From SIAJ01 sp036266155 (GTDB taxonomy: Bacteria; Planctomycetota; Planctomycetia; Gemmatales; Gemmataceae), in NCBI GenBank assembly GCA_036266155.1, contig DATANR010000004.1, positions 1 through 9,502 of the forward strand: 9,502 nucleotides of DNA, given 5' to 3'. The position numbers and the translations under genes were made by a program. Below, piece by piece: positions 6,426 to 9,502 of this stretch. A model generated the notes under the pieces. The model was not told the DNA's origin, made no database searches, and was given only the letters and a program-made list of their open reading frames with translations. How positions within the stretch are numbered: position 1 is the first letter of the stretch; each line of letters opens with the position of its first letter.

Positions 6426-7610
6426 ATGGCGCGCGGCCCGAAACCGACAGTTAGATACTGGAAGAGCCGAAAAGCCTACGCCTGCTGGATCGGCAAAGAT
6501 CGGCACTTCCTCGCCCGCGGTCCGGACGACGCGCCGAACGGCCCGACTTACCTTGAAGCGCTTGATCAGTTCCGCAAGCTGGTCGCTCAGGGCGACAAAG
6601 TCGGTACTGATGATTATCTTGTTTCCGCCCTACTAAACCAGTACCGAGCCCATCTGAAGACGACTCGCAAGAGCGGGGCGCCCGGCGTGTTCGAGGTGAT
6701 GGCTCGGAGGTTCGCAGTGAAGTTCGGGAATCTGAAGGTCGCCGACCTGAGGCCTTACGCCTTCGACCAGTGGCTGAATGAGCAGGCAACGTGGAACTCA
6801 ACGACCCGAGCACACGCCGTCGCCCTCATCCTCGGATCGCTCTCGTGGGCACAAAAGAAGGGGTTCATCCAGACCGACCCGCTGTCGGGCCGCATCGAGC
6901 GTCCGCAGCCCATTCTGCGGGGACGTGATGCCCGCATGTCCGAGGAGTTAATGGACCTACTGATCGGTGAGTGCTTCGAGCGAGCGACTTACAATCGGAC
7001 GAAGCGGACCGACAAGCCCGCCGTCCACCTGCGGAACGTCGGGTTCACGGAAAAGTTCGGCAAGTTCCTTTGGCTGCTACGGCTCACCGGGGCACGCCCC
7101 GTGGAGCTGCGGAACGCAGAGGCTTTCAACTACCAGAACGGCCGGCTCGTGTTCCGGTGGAACGCGCGGCGGGGTTACGTCCACAAAACGGCCGCGAAGA
7201 CGCAACGGGATCGTGTCATCTTCTTGACGCCCGAAGCACAAGCCTTCACCGAGGAATGCATCAAGAAGTACCCCGAGGGGCCGATCTACCGCACCCTTCG
7301 CGGGGCGAAGTGGGTGCAGACGAACTGCACGAATAAGTGGAGGCGATGGCTGCTCCTGCGGCCGAAGGTTGTGGCCTACCTGACGAAGCACGACATCGAC
7401 CCTGTGAACGTGCGGATGTACAATTTCAGGCATTCGTGGGCCTGCAACTACCTCGACACGACCGGCGACATCTTCGGTGCCGCGATGATGCTCGGCACGT
7501 CGGTGAAGATGCTCCAGACGCGGTACTTCCACATGGACGAGGAGAAGCTGCATGCACGGTACTTGCGGTTCATGGCAAGTCAACCGGAGACGGCAAAACA
7601 GACAGCGTAG
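6426..7610 (+). CDS. Tyrosine recombinase / site-specific integrase
   Basis: This 394-aa protein carries out integration and excision by DNA strand transfer through a tyrosine. The N-terminal part (about 60-165) looks like a SAM-like core-binding domain ('LLNQYRAHLKTTRKSGAPG', 'LGSLSWAQKKGFIQTDPL'). The catalytic domain (about 170-385) shows R224 in 'LTGARPVELRN', a basic hairpin with K258 ('KTAAKTQRDRVIFL'), R335 in 'YNFRHSWACNYL', and nucleophile Y367 in 'QTRYFHM'. Two usual histidines are replaced: the one three residues before R335 is Y332, and the one nine residues before Y367 is T358 ('LGTS'). The ATG at 6426 is chosen for the GAGG eight bases upstream; an in-frame ATG at 6363 falls in the repeat region. 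The nuclease-like gene follows after 23 bases, suggesting one transcript. Confidence 0.9.
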   Translation: MARGPKPTVRYWKSRKAYACWIGKDRHFLARGPDDAPNGPTYLEALDQFRKLVAQGDKVGTDDYLVSALLNQYRAHLKTTRKSGAPGVFEVMARRFAVKFGNLKVADLRPYAFDQWLNEQATWNSTTRAHAVALILGSLSWAQKKGFIQTDPLSGRIERPQPILRGRDARMSEELMDLLIGECFERATYNRTKRTDKPAVHLRNVGFTEKFGKFLWLLRLTGARPVELRNAEAFNYQNGRLVFRWNARRGYVHKTAAKTQRDRVIFLTPEAQAFTEECIKKYPEGPIYRTLRGAKWVQTNCTNKWRRWLLLRPKVVAYLTKHDIDPVNVRMYNFRHSWACNYLDTTGDIFGAAMMLGTSVKMLQTRYFHMDEEKLHARYLRFMASQPETAKQTA

Positions 7611-7623
7611 ACCGCATTCGATC

Positions 7624-7628
7624 GGGAG
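7624..7628 (+). promoter_or_regulatory. Shine-Dalgarno site that supports a GTG start for the nuclease gene
   Basis: GGGAG lies five bases before the GTG at 7634 and just after the integrase stop. It supports translation from that GTG rather than from ATG codons inside the integrase gene. Confidence 0.6.
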
Positions 7629-7633
7629 ATGCC

Positions 7634-9226
7634 GTGCCCAATGAGAACGTCATACGCGACAAATTGGCCAAGTCGCTCACACTCCTTGAACCCGGCCTCA
7701 CGCTGATCGAGACGAATCATCCTCTACCGAACAAGGCAGGGTCGAAAGGCTTCGTGGACATCCTCGCACGCGATCGCCGCGGGAAAACCGTCGTGATCGA
7801 GTTAAAGCGATCCGACCAAGCCGCGCGGGAGGCCATGCATGAGATTCTGAAGTACATGCGGTTATTCATGGAGCATCATGGCGCCGAGGCACACGAAATC
7901 CGGTGCTTTGTCGTTTCGACCACTTGGCGGGAGTTGCTGATACCGTTTTCCGAGTTTCGCCGGAGATGCGAAGCGCAGACTGAAGGGTTCGAGATCGTCG
8001 TAGATTCAAAGGGTCGCGTTATGAGGGCGAAGCGTGTCACCGACCACGCCCTGGACCAGGCGTCATTGTTCTACCATCACGGTGTCATAGGCTTCATGAC
8101 CTCTGCAGAGCGAAAAAAAGCGAAGCCATTGATCCTCGACTCCCTTTCGCAAAAAGGAGCGGCTGGGCATTTACTATTCCACCTCGATTACGAGGGAAAG
8201 AGCAAGGCGGTTATTTACCCATTCGCGACTTACATCGTCCCGACGAAAATCGAGCCGAAGGTAGTCAAATCGCTTCAGAAGGAGGCGCTGAAAGATCTGG
8301 CCGAGGCCGAGATCGAGCAGCAGCGTTACAGAGAACAACTGCTCCTCGCGCGCGTCATTAGGTCTGTTCTCCCGCGGATCAGGGAACTCAACTACGATGT
8401 CGAAATCGGTTACCCCGAAAAGTTCACCCAAATGGTCGAGCGGGATTGGTCTGTCAAATCACTGGAGCGAAGCGGCCCGTTTGCGGACAAGAAGGTAACT
8501 CCCGAGGCGACGCTAATTGACCTCGTCAAGGGCATCGGGGGAATGAACGTCTTCCGTTTCGAGCGCCTGACGAGCCCGTCTCAAAAACTCGACTGGGCGC
8601 AGGCCAGAGCGGCATCCGCACACTGCCTGGAAGGCAATCATGTTTGGACGGCTGGATACAACTGGTTCTTAGACAGAATTGAGACGACCTACCCTGAAGG
8701 GGATGTACTCGCCCGGATTTACAACCCGCAAATGCTTCCGGAGACGATCTACCGCATCGTCAGTGAACGCGAACTCGCCTACATGCCGGCCATCAATCTC
8801 ACGGTTTCACAGGACGGTGTTGACAAGGAGGCCCTTATCGGCGGTGTCACATGGGACGAGAAAACGATTCCGAAGTCACACCAAGACGTGTTCGCAAGAA
8901 TCAAAGACGGCGTCAGTGGTTATTACTTTGCCTTATTCTTGCATGACGCGGCGCATTTTGACTCCATTCTGATGAAGCGACACGGACTTTCGTATAGCCT
9001 TTGGCGTGCGACCTTCGACGATAATGGCGGGGAAGTAACTTCGCGGATCGTAATCTCACGGGACGGAAAGGTCAGGGAACGAAAGGCAACTCCAAAGCCT
9101 GCGATGTTACCAGACTTCCTGATTGCCACACCTGACTACGTTGTGGACTTGATGAACGAGATCGAGCAACACGTCGGGCGGCAACTCGAAGTGAGAGAGC
9201 ATGCCAGTGAGGATGGCGCCGGCTGA
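7634..9226 (+). CDS. Large protein with N-terminal NucS/DUF91-like PD-(D/E)XK nuclease domain, unknown C-terminal region
   Basis: The 530-aa product starts with a nuclease-like domain (about 1-130). E26 is followed by D42 in 'GFVDILARD' and by E56-x-K58 in 'VVIELKRSDQAAREA', with helix 'EILKYMRLF' after it. This is the E...D...ExK pattern of NucS/DUF91 and related PD-(D/E)XK nucleases. A Glu/Lys-rich helical stretch ('LQKEALKDLAEAEIEQQRY') lies near 210-230. The remaining 300 residues match no domain I recognise; they have alternating strand-like and Trp/Tyr-rich stretches and no membrane segment. The GTG start is chosen because the nuclease domain begins right there and GGGAG is correctly spaced; the frame stays open upstream but only as an Arg/His-rich shadow of the integrase. 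The gene follows the integrase by 23 bases and converges with the Xis-like gene with a three-base gap. DNA cleavage is inferred; a defence role is speculative. Confidence 0.8.
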   Translation: MPNENVIRDKLAKSLTLLEPGLTLIETNHPLPNKAGSKGFVDILARDRRGKTVVIELKRSDQAAREAMHEILKYMRLFMEHHGAEAHEIRCFVVSTTWRELLIPFSEFRRRCEAQTEGFEIVVDSKGRVMRAKRVTDHALDQASLFYHHGVIGFMTSAERKKAKPLILDSLSQKGAAGHLLFHLDYEGKSKAVIYPFATYIVPTKIEPKVVKSLQKEALKDLAEAEIEQQRYREQLLLARVIRSVLPRIRELNYDVEIGYPEKFTQMVERDWSVKSLERSGPFADKKVTPEATLIDLVKGIGGMNVFRFERLTSPSQKLDWAQARAASAHCLEGNHVWTAGYNWFLDRIETTYPEGDVLARIYNPQMLPETIYRIVSERELAYMPAINLTVSQDGVDKEALIGGVTWDEKTIPKSHQDVFARIKDGVSGYYFALFLHDAAHFDSILMKRHGLSYSLWRATFDDNGGEVTSRIVISRDGKVRERKATPKPAMLPDFLIATPDYVVDLMNEIEQHVGRQLEVREHASEDGAG

Positions 9227-9229
9227 TGG

Positions 9230-9472
9230 TCACCACAGCTTCATCTCTTCACGCTTCGGCCTGCCCCTCGGCCGCCTCGGCGGAGGCGGAAGTGATGGAA
9301 CCGGAATCGGCCCTGCCATCAGTTCTTCGAGGCTGTCTTCTTCGATCAAAACTTTTCCCGTCTCACGGTTCGCTCTGAGCTTACCGATCGCGACGAGCTT
9401 GTAGACAAGTTTGATGGAGATAGCATTGTTAAGCCGCTTCACGACCTGTTGAACGCTTAGATAGTTTTTCAT
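9230..9472 (-). CDS. Excisionase-like HTH protein with AT-hook-like tail
   Basis: This 80-aa protein begins with a MerR/Xis-type winged helix: 'YLSVQQVVKRL' (4-14) is the first helix pair, 'IKLVYKLVAIGKLRANRETGK' in parts (20-40) the recognition helix and wing, and 'VLIEEDSLEELM' (41-52) the closing strand and helix. A Pro-rich linker (55-65) leads to 'RRPRGRPKREE' (66-76), which contains the RGRP core of an AT-hook, a minor-groove-binding motif. It is probably the recombination directionality factor of the neighbouring integrase, or a regulator. The start at 9472 matches the usual position of the HTH in this family; no clear ribosome site is seen. It ends three bases from the nuclease gene, on the opposite strand. 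Confidence 0.78.
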   Translation of the reverse strand: MKNYLSVQQVVKRLNNAISIKLVYKLVAIGKLRANRETGKVLIEEDSLEELMAGPIPVPSLPPPPRRPRGRPKREEMKLW

Positions 9473-9474
9473 GA

Positions 9475-9502
9475 CTGGTCACCCGCCAAGCGTCCCGACC
9501 AG
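9475..9502. repeat. Short inverted repeat upstream of the Xis-like gene
   Basis: CTGGTC (9475-9480) is mirrored by GACCAG (9497-9502) across 16 bases, ending exactly at the window edge and perhaps continuing beyond it. It lies immediately before the Xis-like start codon, where an operator would be expected. Six-base arms are short and may be chance. Confidence 0.35.

Larger units (their letters stand above)
6349..9502. mobile_element. Putative small integrative element (integrase, nuclease cargo, excisionase-like HTH), right end not seen
   Basis: The region contains a tyrosine recombinase at its left end, a closely coupled large nuclease-like protein, and a convergent excisionase-like protein. 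This gene set is typical of an integrative island. The left limit is placed at a tandem repeat in the gap before the integrase; this is a guess, since no matching att repeat is visible near 9502. By eye the nuclease gene is less GC-rich than the efflux genes at the left of the window, which fits transfer. No tRNA gene lies at the left edge. Confidence 0.55.

Noticed and set aside
7077..7583. A 168-aa open frame on the minus strand opposite the integrase
   Set aside because: Antisense shadow of the recombinase catalytic domain; His/Val/Arg-rich composition with no recognisable motif.
7337..7633. N-terminal extension of the nuclease gene from an ATG inside the integrase gene
   Set aside because: The 99 extra residues are His/Arg-rich and have no domain character; they are an out-of-frame reading of the integrase catalytic region. 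A GTG with a good ribosome site begins exactly at the nuclease domain.

Overview
The window looks like a piece of a high-GC bacterial chromosome, most likely a planctomycete and probably of the Gemmata group. This is a judgement from gene content: a long TolC-type lipoprotein with the N-terminal 'HEVYPIL' stretch, a Uma2-family protein, and a small protein paired with an HNH nuclease. Each is abundant in that group as I recall it. No rRNA, tRNA or CRISPR array was seen.

Left part (1-4001). A minus-strand efflux operon holds an outer-membrane TolC-like lipoprotein followed by an HlyD-type membrane fusion protein that runs off the left edge; the two genes overlap by 134 bases. Divergent from it, on the plus strand, is a two-domain signalling protein: a receiver-like domain with a degenerate active site, then an RsbW-type ATPase domain.

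Middle (4007-6307). Four genes lie head-to-tail on the minus strand in the order TatD-family hydrolase, 99-aa conserved small protein, HNH endonuclease, Uma2-family nuclease-like protein. The first three are tightly packed. The HNH gene is broken by a perfect 8-bp tandem duplication; removing one copy in silico restores a single 134-aa frame.

Right part (about 6349-9502). This looks like a small integrative element: a tandem 12-bp repeat, a tyrosine recombinase with unusual catalytic positions, a closely coupled 530-aa protein with an N-terminal NucS/DUF91-like PD-(D/E)XK nuclease domain and a large C-terminal region I do not recognise, and a convergent excisionase-like HTH protein with an AT-hook-like tail. 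The large nuclease is the best candidate for an undescribed system, possibly defence cargo. That role is inferred from domain and neighbourhood only, and the right end of the element is not in view.
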